Both the position numbers and the translations under genes were made by a program. Shown here piece by piece: positions 32,238 through 44,329 of a stretch of 60,000 bases of DNA. The stretch spans positions 40,790,791-40,850,790 of the forward strand of contig NC_081412.1 in NCBI RefSeq assembly GCF_030272615.1. Reading direction: 5' to 3'. Under the pieces are notes generated by a model. That model was not told the origin of the DNA. It ran no database searches and saw only the letters and a program-made list of their open reading frames with translations. Source of the stretch: Cryptomeria japonica. Taxonomy: Eukaryota > Streptophyta > Pinopsida > Cupressales > Cupressaceae. Each line of letters opens with the position of its first letter. Within the stretch, counting starts at the first letter, position 1.

Positions 32238-33482
32238 GTATTCTTTCCTCTCTCTTTCTGATAATGAGGCGGAAAAATGAAGTATTTTAGGGTCTTTTGA
32301 TATATCAATGTTTACTGCTTTTGTTGGTTCTATTAGAATAGCAGATCTCTCTTAAAAATATGCAAGAAAAATGTCAAACTTTCCATCTTCTAGCACCTCA
32401 AGGAGGTTTTCACCATCAGATACACCCTTTTCTTTCTCTTTTGATTGATCTAATGTTGCCATGAAATAGTTTTCAACAATAGGTCTCTTTCCTTGTTTTA
32501 TTTCACTTTTGCGACTGGAAAGTTTGGCATTTCTCTGACTATGAGAAACATTACTTGATTTTGCAATGGAAGATGTCTTAGGATGGATGGGTTCAACAAT
32601 GTTAAGGTATACGGCTAAATCATGATCATTGGAAAAGACATTCAATTTGGGGTTGTCTAAATTATCCCAATCAATTAGTTCAGGATGCAGAAGGGGTAAA
32701 TCATACTCATTGTCATCATTAGGTGTTTCAATGTTCATGACATAATGATCATAACTTGGTGTAAAATAGGTACTATCATAGATTAAATTTTTTTGAGAAT
32801 TGTCTTTCTCAAGCATTTCCAAATTAGTCTTAACAACATTGATATTAGCATCTTGTAGTTCACACTCAAGTGGTTCTTCAACTGACGTTTGTCCCTTAAA
32901 TGAATGGATTATATCCACACACACATCTTTGATACTGCAAATTCCTTCTTGATTGACCTCATTTATATTTTGGAGTTGACATACTTGTGCACATGATAAA
33001 GTGGATTCTTTTAATAGATTGTGTCTCCTTTCAAACTCAACTTCTTCTGGACTAATAGTCAATCCAACTTGACTATCTCTTAGTTCTTCTATGGTTCATC
33101 CATATCTAGTCTTTGTTTGCGCTTCTTGTTGTATTGCTTCTCTATCTTTGTCATTCCCTTTTATTTTTCCATATGCCTCTTTTCTCTAAATTCTGAGTTT
33201 TTCTTGCCTTCTTTCTAACTTCATCTTTTGTTCTACAATAGACAAGTCTTCTTTCATGATAGCTGCTTGATCTTCATTGTGTTCTTTACTTGATGTAGTA
33301 GATAAGGTATCTGGACTCCATTCATATTCATTGGAATTTGTCTCTGAATCCTGATCTAAGATGACTCCACCATACCATACTAGAATATCATGTGGTGCAA
33401 AAAGTTCCCTGATTTCTGCCACCTTTATTTTTACTACTTCTGGAATATCTTGTTTGGATTTTGCCTTTGTTTGTATCTTCAA
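32238..33482 (-). pseudogene. E5 protease-RT linker region
   Basis: This is in frame with RT. Two open stretches, 33186-33482 and 32352-33062, are acidic and low in hydrophobic motifs (EYDLPLLHPELIDWDNLDNP). No enzymatic motif is visible. A long unconserved linker between protease and RT is common in Tat-type gypsy elements. The function is unknown. Confidence 0.6.
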
Positions 33483-33978
33483 AACTTGTTGACAATATTT
33501 TTCTTCACCTTTGATGGTAGTCTCTTCTTCTTTATTTTCATGTTCTTCTTGCTTCGTTTGTTTATTGGCTACTATTTCAGCCGCTTGATGTAGCTTCTAT
33601 TGCCAATTTTCCTCTTTAGAAACTGATTTCTTTCTCCATTTTTGTTGTTGATGATTATGTTTCTTTTGATTAGACTTCAAATATCCTAGTGCAGATAAAT
33701 AGGTTCTGAAATACCTTGATGTTGCTTACCAATTGCTCCTTTTACTTCATATCCCATCTTTTGCATGATTTTATATCCTTTGCCATATTGTCTTATGGGA
33801 ATATTGACTTGTATTGTTGTTGCTATAGTTTTATCTTCATCCTTGTATAGCTAACCAAGAATGTCTTTGTCTTCATTTTCCTCTTCAAGATTTCCAGCAC
33901 TAACAAAGGTTCCTTTAAACATATGTTTTTTAATTTTTTTGATGTCTTTGATTGAATATCTATAGGTTTCCCATATGA
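33483..33978 (-). other. E5 decayed segment between protease and linker
   Basis: A frame change from gag-pro to pol occurs in this stretch. Stops are dense in all minus-strand frames and no motif is visible. Confidence 0.5.
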
Positions 33979-34767
33979 CTAAGGGGAAAGTGGAAAATTT
34001 TGTAAAGAATACTTTCCCATTCCTTCATCATTTAACTTGAGCTTCTCTTCAAAAGTCTCCCATAACTTTGCTTGAATTTCTTTGGTAGGATATACTAATT
34101 CTTTGTTATGTGGAACTCTTGTATCTTGTGTTGGCTTCAAATTATTGCAATATTGACTGGAATCTGCAATTATAGTGATCTCTTTTCCTTCATGAGGAAA
34201 TTTTACACATTGGTGATATGTAGAAGGAACTGCTTGCATCTTGTGAATCCATGGTCTTCCCAGAAGAATATTGTAGGATAGGTTCAAATCTAAAACTTGT
34301 CACAATGTATTTTTTTCCACAGGTCCTATCTTTATTGGTAGCACAATAGTTCCTTTAGAAGAACGTCCTGCTTCATCATAAGCCTTGATGGTTATTTTTG
34401 TTTTTGGGTCTATTGCATTCTCTGAATATCCTAAAGCTTTTATCAAACTTAATGCGCAAATGTTTAAGCCAGATCCTCCATCTATGAGCACACGTTTGAC
34501 ATGAGTTTTATTTATGGAGACTTAAACATGTAAGGGAGCATTATGAGGATGTTGTAATGATGTGTCATCATTTTTTGAAAATGACAAGCAATGAGGAGCT
34601 ATAAGGTGTCCTACCATGTTTTGGAATTGATCTACATCCAAATCTTTTGAAACTGTTGTTTCTACTAAAGATTTTTCCAAAATTTCCTTATGCATAGGTG
34701 AAATCTTGAGAAGTTCTACAATTGATATTTGAGCAGGTCTTCATTGTAATTGCTCTACTAAATTATA
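33979..34767 (-). pseudogene. E5 aspartic protease
   Basis: The minus strand reads MLIDGGSGLNICALSLIKAL at about 34432-34491: an Asp-Gly-Gly active site in the position of the usual D-S/T-G. It continues to [17 protein letters not shown] near 34240-34290, the conserved flap and C-terminal motif of gypsy proteases. A stop at 34300 separates the two halves. The enzyme would mature the polyprotein. Confidence 0.8.
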
Positions 34768-36520
34768 TTATTGTGGATTGGGTGTTGGGTCTTTTGCTAT
34801 ACCTGTAAAGGTAACCTTTACTTTGCTTCTCGTGATAACATTGATTGCTTCTGAAGATGAATTTTCGTTAAGAATGATTACATTTACCACATCATCATAT
34901 GTATAAGTGTAATTCGCTTTGGCTTTTCCTTTGTCTTCTTTTAATTGGGATGATTCGCCCTTGTCATAATTTGGGAGTGGAGTTTTGAAAGCCAAGTGTG
35001 ATTCGTTTGTTTTATGGCTATCCACTGTAATGGCTCCGTTATCGATTAGATCTTGGATAAGGTGTTTCAATCTCTGACAATCATTTGTTAGGTGTCCTTT
35101 ATTCTAATGATAGTTGCAAAAATGATTGTCATTCCACCAATTGGGCTTGACTGGTGGTTCATAATTTCTTGTTTCTAGCAAAACAATCAATTTATTAGCA
35201 AGTAAAGTTTTTACAACTGATTCTAAAGATTCTCCAATGTTTGTGAATTTTCTTTGAGGATTGGAGAAAAAGGACTTAGCTTTGTTGTTTTCTAGATTGT
35301 TATTGCTTGGGATTTGACTTCATAGATTGAAAATTGGTTGTTGTTGTTTTGTAGTACTATTATTGTCATTCCCTTCATTTCCGACATTCCTATTCTTTGA
35401 CTAGAACTTGGGTTTGTCATTGTTGTTGTTGTATGAATTGTTGTAAAATCTTAGTTCTCCTTTCTTTACCATTGCGTTCTCTATTTTCAGACCATTCTCG
35501 ATCATTTTGGCAAAAGAGGGAGGACATTGCATCCTTAGTCGATAACTCATTTCACTGATAAGATTATCAATGAATATGTCCATTTTTTCTTGATCAGGTA
35601 CATCTCTAGGATGCCTATTAAACATGTGTTTCCATCGTTGCAAGAAGATCATAAAGGATTCACCATTCTTTTGTTTAACATTGCAGAGATCTAACATTGT
35701 TATTTCATTCCTTATATTATAGGAGTATTGTGAAATAAACCTATTCACAAGTTCTTCAAAGGATTTGATTCCAGATGGTAATCTTGAAAACCACTCCATT
35801 GATTGTCCATTTAAACTCCTAGGAAAAAGATGCATAAGGTAAGTTTCATCATGAGAAAATTCCATGCTCATAGTACAAAACTCCCTAATGTGATCTTGAG
35901 GATCAGATTTTCAATTGTATTTGTCATATTTAGGAATCTCGCAATGTTGTAGAAATGGTATCATATTCAGATTTTTTATCAAAAGGATATGGGCATATAT
36001 CTTCTAATGAATATTTCTTGGAGCTTGTCCCATTTTGCATGTCTTGTATCTGTTGTTGTAGAGTTTGTATTTGTTGAGTAAGGTTTGATAATGGATTGTC
36101 CACATAGTTTCTCTTTGTTTCTTCGTGAGTTTTCTTATCACTATGCTCTTTTCTTTTGCCATCCTTCTCTTTCCTTATTTCTTCATTGCTTTCTTTGTTC
36201 ACATCTTCGTTATTTGGCTCATCTGTGTTTTGGGTGTTACTTGCCTCCACAACTTGTTTCAAGCTTTCTATGTTAAAATCTTGTGGTAGTTTAGCTCCAG
36301 ATTTTGCCAACATCAAGAGATATTTTTCTTTTTGTTTTGCCAACAGTTTTTTCATTAGCCTATCAAATTTGAAATCTTTCTCAAGGTCTCTAATGGTGCT
36401 ATTGACTGCTTCTTCATCAACAGCGGTAAATCCAAAAGTGTGGAATATAGGAGTATCTTCTTCCTCCATTTGTTGTTGTTTTCTAAGTTGTTCATGTTGG
36501 GCTCTAGTCCAAACTGGCAT
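34768..36520 (-). pseudogene. E5 gag
   Basis: The start at 36520 gives MPVWTRAQHEQLRKQQQ and a charged, coiled-coil-rich N-terminus (to about 35930). A frame change follows. The retrotransposon gag domain is clear at 35401-35871 (SMEWFSRLPSGIKSFEELVNRFISQY). A zinc-binding-like box CNYHQNKGHLTNDC lies near 35085-35125, with a QRLKHLIQDLIDNG follow-on typical of plant gypsy gag. Stops lie near 35930 and 35401. Confidence 0.85.
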
Positions 36521-39051
36521 GTGATTATTTCAATGTTGCTGAAATTCCAAAGTACCAAGTCAATAGGTGATTATTGGTTTAGGAAGATATGCTTTGTTGA
36601 TCTTGCCACTATTGTTTGTTCATTGGGATAAAGTGTCTCTTTGTTGAAAGACACGTCTTTGTAAAGTTTCACCGTCAAATTCTGTACCGTAGCCATGTAA
36701 GTCGTGATGAAAACGGTGTAAGAATGTCCTATGTTTCAATAAGATCTTGCGATTGATATACAAGAATCTTATCCTTTTCTGACTAGCTTTGTAACTGGGT
36801 TTTATTTTCTTAAGGTGATACTTAAAAGTCATATAAGCATTTGACAATTTACAAGTTTGTTTGATTCCAAAGTTGGTGCAATTTTTGGTTTTGATATGAC
36901 CTAGGTTTAAAATAGGAAAGATATATCCAAGATTAGGAAGCTAGTATAGATTTGATCAAGCTTCGTGATAGAGGATTTGATTACCCTGATGAGAAACTTG
37001 ACAAAGATGTTGATTTTTGCACTTAAGATGGCTGAATCGATAGCTTGTTAAATGTTGATGTTTATAGAATCTTTTGAGTATAACCTATTGGATTTAGCAA
37101 CCTAGTTGTTTGAGCTAGTTTGAAAATACGTGATGGTTTAGAGACAAAACCTACTTCAAGAATTATTTTGATTTTGATCTAGCATTTCAAGTGTTGGAAA
37201 GTTTTTGTATTCCTCTTTTCAATCAAACTTTTTCAGAAATTTGTTGGATTTTTGCTCCCTTGTAGATGATAATTTTCTTCAATTTTTTATCATTTGAAAC
37301 ATGTTATAGACATAGAAGACACAATGTTTAATTAAAAAAATGCAAAAGCAAGTACAATCCTTATGGTAGGCTAAGACAATAGTTGTTGAATCTCACGTGG
37401 AGTTTCCCCCGAGGCTACGCTATTCAAAGTGGATATTTAGATGCTTGACCCCACTAGCTCCACCCTCGGCACTCACTTCTTTGGGGCAGCCAAGCACCAG
37501 TTTCCATGAAATCTCCCCATGGCAAACTTTATATCTCTACTAGGAACCATATGTATGTGAGCCGCTTCAGAGGGCCGACCTCCTGCGCCAACAACTAGAA
37601 GGATTTTGGCAACTAGTACAAGTGGTTTTTAGTAAAGGCTTCCGGTCATGTGGCCATACATGCAACACTTTCGGCTCTATAAATACAGAAGGTTCCCAGC
37701 CTATAGAGGTTACGCTCCATAGGGCTTATGGGCAAACATAGTGTTGGTATGAACTTATCAACACATGTTGTTTGAGACTTTCGTCACAAACATGATTTAT
37801 TTATAGTGGATTGGAAGGACTCGGTGTTAGCCCGTTTCCATTTTAGGTTGTTCCCCTCTCACTAGCCCCCTCAAGGCAGCTCGAGAAGGTGTGCCCTCTA
37901 AAGGATTTAATTGCTGGAAAGTAAAGAAAGCATGAGTGAGTTTGGCTTTTTGGTCACCCAATTAAGGGGAAAGCATATACCTACCACTTTTGAGACACAG
38001 AATATAAGTGTTCTTTTTTTTTTAACCTTTTCAAAGCAATTGTTGGCTAAGTCCTATTTGGAGATGTTGCTCCAACAAGAATGGTGTTCATTTTAGCCCT
38101 TTTTAAAAGTCTATGTGCAACTATTTTAGAGAAAATACCAAAAATGCAAGTTGCATGCTATCAATTCACTCTCTTAGTTAAACTAGATGAACAAGATATG
38201 ATATATTACCTCCCAAATGAAGACTTTTATTTAGCTAGATGATAAAAATGCATAAAATTTGCCTAAATGCCATCCTGCACATGCATGTTAGTAATCTGAA
38301 AAATCTGATTTCTTGGACATTTGGACCTGGAAGAAAATTTTGTCATTTTTATAAATAGAAGCGCTAACCTAACTTATGCGCTATATTACTATTCAAAAGC
38401 GCTAAAATACAGATCAAAAGCGCTAACTTAGACTACAAAAGCGTTGCTCTGTGGATATAAAAGCACAATTTCTTTGACATATCCACTAACCTATGATGCA
38501 AAAGTGCCAACCTATGATGCAAATGTATAGAATTTAAGACAAAAGTGCTAACCTATATGACATATGCACTAATCTATGATGCAAATGTGCAGTTTTTCAG
38601 ACAAAAGCGCTAACCTACATGATATATGCGCTAACCTATGAAACAAATGTGCTAACCTGTCAAACAAAAGCGCTGTCAGAATTCACACATGCATGAATCT
38701 ACATTACAAATGTGTTAATTCTACTTTTGTGAGATTTTTAAAGATATATGCGAGGTCTATGAGCCCCACGGTGGGTGCCAAAATGTGTGAGCTTGAATTT
38801 CATCCTCAGAATATTACCTGTAATAAGTTAGTTTCACAAAATACAAATGGAAATGCATATAGGAAATCCAAATTCAACCAATGAAACTACATCAAATACA
38901 TACTAAAATAAAACATTATTTTACCTTCATTATTTATGTCTCATTGTGTCCTAACTCCATTGTTCCTAGTTGCAGATGGTGTGCTCTCAGACAATGCACT
39001 GTTGGCTTCCAGGATGGCATATGAAGAATGGACTAATAACTTGTAGTTAAC
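36521..39051 (-). other. E5 5' leader region
   Basis: About 2.5 kb of leader between the 5' LTR and gag, with no conserved coding sequence. It includes a GC-richer block (37380-37900) and a tandem repeat built on AAAAGCGCTAACCTA (38355-38690). No convincing tRNA primer site was identified next to the LTR at 39051. Very long leaders with tandem repeats are typical of Tat-lineage elements. Confidence 0.65.
38355..38690. repeat. Degenerate tandem repeat in the E5 leader
   Basis: Around fifteen degenerate copies of a unit of about 17-25 bases. The common core is AAAAGCGCTAACCTA with a following (T)GATGCAAATGTGC half. Most copies hold the palindrome AGCGCT or AGTGCT. Spacing is irregular. Confidence 0.75.
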
Positions 39052-39930
39052 CGATGCTTGTGATATGCAATGCTAAAATGGTTATGCTTAAATGCTATAT
39101 AATATTTGCTATATGATAATTGCTATTTGCTTCAAAAACTCATGGATGCATATGATCAATTTGAAGACTAACTCACTCTCAACTGAATCTCTTGATTTTA
39201 TAGACTTTGAGAGGATTAGATGATGTGGCTCAAATCAATGGTCATGATTAGATCTACAGATTTGAATGGTTATGAGAAAAGGTGAAGGTTGAGAGAAAGG
39301 GGGGAAGGAGAATACAAGTGTCACTCATCTCACCTTGACTGGGTTGTTGACTGGGAGAATATAGGGATGTTTGGAGGAAATTTAGGCATGATAGGACAAG
39401 TGGACTCAAGTCCTTCCTAAGATGTAGGGATGTTGGAGAGAATATAGAAGGAGGTTAAGAAATATGTGTACATACACAATATTCATTAAATTTGGAAGTT
39501 GAAGATAAATGATGAGTTAATATTTAAGAAATATTAATTTCCTTAGCCACATGTTTGATGAGTTGGAAAAGGGAAGATGAAGTGGAGATGGAGGGTGAGT
39601 TGGAAAAGAGATTAAATAATTTAGAATTATTTAATATTTGAGACTATAGGATAGGAGAATAACTATTAAATATTGGATATTTAATTGATTGGAGGAGATA
39701 ATTAAATATTAGATATTTAATTAACTTGGTTAGAGGATTAATTAAATATTAGATATTTAATTGATTAGAGGAATATAATAGATGAATTAATTAATAAAAT
39801 ATTAATTAATAGAAAGATGAAATGAATTAAATAAATTAATCTTTTCAAATTAACTATTTAATAGAAGAATAATTATTAAATAAATATAAAATATTTATTT
39901 AATTGCTCATAGCCAATTTTTGTGTATACA
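39052..39930 (-). repeat. E5 5' LTR
   Basis: About 879 bp, aligned with 25376-26242 over its length. On the plus strand it ends GTGTATACA at 39930. It contains a short extra stretch near 39838-39853 absent from the left copy. Confidence 0.9.
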
Positions 39931-40819
39931 CCAACATATTTAATTGTTAGACACAATGTCATACAATATCATTATCATGCCATAAATTAAACTGGTTAGC
40001 CCAAAACATGTATGCCTACATGATCAACAAGAAGGCCAACATATGTCATTCAGGTCTTTTCCAATACCACCCAAGACATAAAATTCTCATTCCATGTTAT
40101 CGGGGATAATGCAATGATCTCTAGCCTCATTGTCTTACATAACCTTTAGAAACCTGTTAGCAATCTATCACCAACATCCTGCACATATCGGTTTCCTGTA
40201 CCAGTCCATCATCACTACTAGAGCACCATCCTGCAGCTCCTGACATTATGTGTCACTTTGCATCTGATTCCAATTGTTAATCTCTATCTATAGACACATG
40301 TAGTAGTGATCCAACTTTGATCTACAAATGTGTAGCCAAGGCAACCACTACACACTTATCATCTCATTTTCTTCGTTTCTTACTAGCAACAACTACACAC
40401 TTATCATCTCATTTTCTTCATTTCTTACCAGCAACAACTTGTTCTTCCATGTGTCCTTCTTTACTAAGGGGGTGAATGATAAGGTCAGTGTACTACTCTC
40501 CCTAAGGTCCTCCATCTCCTTTAAGACTTAGGAGATATCACCCGTGCATTGAATGCATAGTGTTGGTTCATGGTTGCATCTTCTTTCGTTTCCCTCCATA
40601 CCTGCTTGGTCACATTCTTCATCTAATTTTCAGTCTTGGGAGTAGGTCTTACCTTCTTCTACTGATGGGTCCTTGCATTTATGGATTTTGTATCACAACT
40701 GAAAGAAGTGCTATTGTAGCACACAACATCCATCCCAACTTCATGATTGGGGAACCTTCTGACATACCGGTTAAACCATCTTCTTCCTGTCATGTTGTTG
40801 TTACTGGCAATCAAAACTA
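39931..40819 (-). other. E4 internal region, proximal part
   Basis: The reverse complement of E3 sequence about 19560-20290, with the same phrases (for example ATGTCATACAATATCATTATCA). It is mainly non-coding, with the short gag-tail equivalent near 40500-40800. Plus-strand open frames here (40328-40820) are not conserved coding. Confidence 0.6.
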
Positions 40820-41896
40820 GTGGACCTCTTAATCATGTAGGGACATTTCTCCTTTGGTTCCATGTAGGTCTTTGCTACTCATATCTTCTATAATTGCTAC
40901 TATACTGAGCATTATTGATCCACTGGTTTCCATAGAGATATGAGTTCTTCTTCCTGCATTCTTACCTTCTATGGCTAGATCTATTACAGTTATAACAAAC
41001 ACTATTTGCATAACTGGGAGAAGGGATATGCATGTTTCTACTCCTTGATACATTTTTCTCATATGCATAATTTCTAAGAGATCCTAGATTATTCCTTCTA
41101 GATCCCTTTCTACATTCTTCTTCCCTATGGCCATGACCATTACATGCAAAGAAAAAACCAGAGAAGGAAGATTTATAGCTTACAAACTTATTTTGCCATG
41201 CATGGGGAGATCTTACCGGTTTTGCCTCTCCATTCCTGCTTCTCCAGGGATGGATCCTGGGTTGATCATTCCCTACAGCTCTTCCATTTGCTATTTTCTT
41301 CTCCCACACTTGCTTTGTCCTATGAGCGGTTGCATTTCCTTGTCCTCAACTAGTAGGAGGTCTTCTTTTCTTTCTTCTCATGTTCTGACTTCTAATGGAC
41401 CTATCTTGTCCCATCTTCCCTTTTCCTTTGGGATCTACAGTGTTCCTCCTTCTTGCAGCACTAGACTTCATCCTTGTTTGCATGTCTTCACTGGTTGTGG
41501 TTAGATCAACCTTCTTCCGAGGAGTATTTCAAACAGTGAAGGTTTGTCCCTTGTTATATCCATTAGAGGAGACAAACATAATGTCATTATGGGGGACATT
41601 CTTGCTGGTGGAGCATTCACTGACACCACTTCCAAATCCTTCAGTGTCCTTGGCATGCTTTTGCTTTTTCAACATTTTTTCCAAGGCATCACTATTGCCA
41701 TCAAAGTAGGCTCTCACCTTGAGCTCATTTTGACATTTCTCAAGGTCATTTCAGAGAATCTCCATTTCTCTAGCCAACTGCTAGTATTCTTTATCTTTTA
41801 CTTCTAGCTTAGATGCTAGATCGTTACACTGAAACACCTTGGTGTCTTCTTCTTGAGTCTTCAACTCTAAGATACATTTCTCAGATTCTTTAAGGC
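40820..41896 (-). pseudogene. E4 gag, C-terminal part
   Basis: The minus strand shows the same gag tail as E3: a coiled-coil segment, SSKGECS-like Ser/Lys-rich linker phrases (STSKNVPHND), and two zinc knuckles. The first reads FFACNGHGHREEEC with Phe in place of the first Cys, as in E3. The second begins CYNCN but lacks the Gly-His (CNRSSHRR). Several frameshifts occur. The N-terminal part lies beyond E6 at 48674-49313. Confidence 0.75.
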
Positions 41897-41901
41897 ATTT
41901 G

Positions 41902-42807
41902 TGTTGGAAATTGACACTCTCTTGGTCAGTTTCACTATGTTGTCATTGATGGAAAGATGATTTTGTGTTCTGGCTTCATATGGTGTACCGACAGGCACTT
42001 CACAAATTATACACTGGCACCAACATGTCAAAAGATTTCTTTGGTCACTGGCAATGCAGGCCGACATGGTATAGTAAAGGTTATCGGTATTGGAGGATTA
42101 CACATCTTGGATTAAACATCAGAAACTTTTTTTAATGTTTCTACATTCATGTTATTGGACCAACATGTAATTTGATTTGTATATATCTTTGTAACCGACA
42201 TAAGACATAAATTTATATAGGGTATATAGGGCAGTTTGATTAGACCATTTTGTGATATAAGGAGATAGACATGAGATAGGAGATTATGATGATGTAAATG
42301 TAATGTGATGCAAAATATATTAGAGAGATTATGTATGTGAGGAATTTATTGTAAGGGTTATTCCAGTAAAGGGGTTTAGGGTTTCTAACCGGAACTGTAT
42401 TCTGGCATAGAAGATTCTATCTTAGTAGTTCAAACTTCTTCGGATTGTTGTCTGAATTTTTATGTAATCAGTGAGGCTCCTAGTGTGATTAAGTAGTGTG
42501 CTCTAGGCTATAAGTCTTCCTGCAAGTGCAAGCCCATCATATATTGTAATATCTCTTCATATGGCCAATGGATTGATATAGTGGGTCACAAATCCCACCA
42601 TGGTTTTTCCTCTTTGAGGTTTTCCACGTATAAAGTTGTTTGTTATGATTCTCATTTATGTGTTTGGCTTATTGGTCACTTTACTTCTTTCAATTCTGTT
42701 TATACTGGTATACCGGTTGGTGTATGAATGTTTTGTTAAAGCTAAAATATACTATTTTAGTATAACATTGATTCACCACCCCCTCTTAGTGTTATTGGTT
42801 TCCAATA
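41902..42807 (+). repeat. E6 5' LTR
   Basis: TGTTGGAAATTGACAC...TTTCCAATA. It carries a hairpin-like CTGCAAGTGCAA (42520-42531) matching the E2 palindrome position, a TGGTTTTTCCTC segment and the end motif CACCACCCCCTCTTAGTG. Confidence 0.9.
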
Positions 42808-42808
42808 G

Positions 42809-42821
42809 TTGGTATCAGAGC
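42809..42821 (+). other. E6 primer-binding site
   Basis: TTGGTATCAGAGC lies one base after the LTR. It is an intact tRNA-Met-type site. Confidence 0.9.
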
Positions 42822-42881
42822 CTTGTGCCTCAAAGGAAGTTTAACAGCTTGAGGAAGATCCTGAAACTGGAATCATTAAAA

Positions 42882-43958
42882 ATGGCTTTGGAGAAGCAAC
42901 TTGAGATGGCATTTGAAGATTATGATGCTGAAAGGTTGAAGAACTTAAAGCTACAAGATGAATTTAATTCTACCAAGGAATTCATTCTTGTCTTACAAGA
43001 GAGGCTATCATCTATTCAAGCTAGGAGGAAGGAAATTTTGCAAAATTAGGATGGTGAAGAGAAAAATGCACCTAAGGAGAAATGTCAGAAATTCAGTTAG
43101 GAGAACATGGTTATGAATAATGAAATGCAAGTTATAACTATGAGGATGTCTAAAGAGATTGAGGACAAAAAGAAAAGGGAAGAAAATCTTGTTGTATCAC
43201 TGAAGAACAAGTTTAAATAATGTGGTAGGTTGGTTCATGAAAATGATATGTTGAGATCTGATTTGGTACAATACCAAAGCAATGAGATACAAATGATAAT
43301 ACTAAGAGAAGATTTAACTACTGCAAGTGAGTACAAAGAAAAATTCAAGATCAACTCAGCACAACTTGATGAATTATTGAAGAGATAGAGGTAGATTGGA
43401 GATTTTGGTGGACTTGAATTTGAGAAAGGACTGAGTTCTGGTACTGCAAATGAAGATCAAAACCATAAGGCACTGGTAAGACAATTCAATAATTTTAAAT
43501 TCAATGGTAGATATTTTGTTTGCAATAGATTTGGTCACATGGCTAGGCAATGTAGAAATGGAGCAAACTAGAACCCTGATTCTACTCCTGGTAAATGTTC
43601 TAAATGCAATAAAATTAGTCAAAAGATAGAAATGCTATGCTTGTGGAAAATTTGGACATATGGTTAATCAGTACAGGTCAAGCAATTTCATCGGTTTTAG
43701 CAAAGCAATTCAGAAGAACAATGCTACATGTTATGCATGTAATGAATTTGGACATATTGCTAAGTTCTATAGAAGAATAAATCCACCAGTTAGTAATGGA
43801 GGATCACATGAAAAAGGAAAAGAGAAGGTTAGAGAAATCCAGCAAGATCATACTTAGAGATGGGTTAGGAAGACTAGAGAACAATCATCAGATGGGAATG
43901 TCCTGGTTACTTATCTAACAGAAGAGGCTCCTCTTGCACCAGTAGGAAGCTCATCTGG
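42882..43958 (+). pseudogene. E6 gag-like protein with four damaged zinc knuckles
   Basis: ATG 42882 opens a strongly helical, charged protein (EKQLEMAFEDYDAERLKNLK), read in one frame to about 43620 with stops at 43047, 43098, 43218 and near 43387. A frame change at about 43630 follows. Knuckle boxes: YFVCNRFGHMARQC (first Cys is Tyr), CSKCNKISQK (His lost), CYACGKFGHMVNQY (last Cys is Tyr) and CYACNEFGHIAKFY (last Cys is Tyr). The usual copia capsid start is not seen; the N-terminus is coiled coil instead. Confidence 0.75.
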
Positions 43959-44329
43959 TAACTAAGGCAAATTCCTTAGGGGTAGACAAAATTCATGAAG
44001 ATGCTTCATATGCCCCAGGAAGAGGTTCTAGAAGATGTTCTAGATATTGGAGAGGATTATCCGACATGGATATGTTTTGAGAAAAATATGGTATCTTTCA
44101 CCGGTAGTCATTTATGTCAATGGAAGATTAGGGTTTTTCTTGATGGTTAAAAGGTCGAATACACTTCATTGTTAATCACCCTACATTCAGAGTGATTCAA
44201 AGCAACTAAGTATGATCAGAGGCTATTAAGAGGCAATCAAATTTCTTCTTGAGCGATTTCATAGGTGTCTAGAGAAGAATTTGTTGAAGTTTTTCACTGA
44301 GAGCAATCAAGAGGTATTTTTGTTTAAAC

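Larger units (their letters stand above)
25376..39930 (-). mobile_element. E5: Ty3/gypsy element of Tat type inside E4
   Basis: A 14.6-kb element on the minus strand, with LTRs of about 870 bp at 25376-26242 and 39052-39930. Order on the minus strand: long leader, gag, protease, a long linker, RT, RNase H, a second RNase H, integrase, a long 3' region with an antisense ORF, and a polypurine tract. RT and RNase H before integrase is the gypsy order; the second, archaeal-like RNase H marks the Tat lineage. LTRs differ by roughly 5% over a 275-base stretch compared by eye. No TSD is seen, and about 350 bases of E4 are missing at the site compared with E3. Confidence 0.9.

Noticed and set aside
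36085-36631. Plus-strand ORFs of 63-122 codons
   Set aside because: They are the complement of E5 gag, which shows clear domain similarity on the minus strand.
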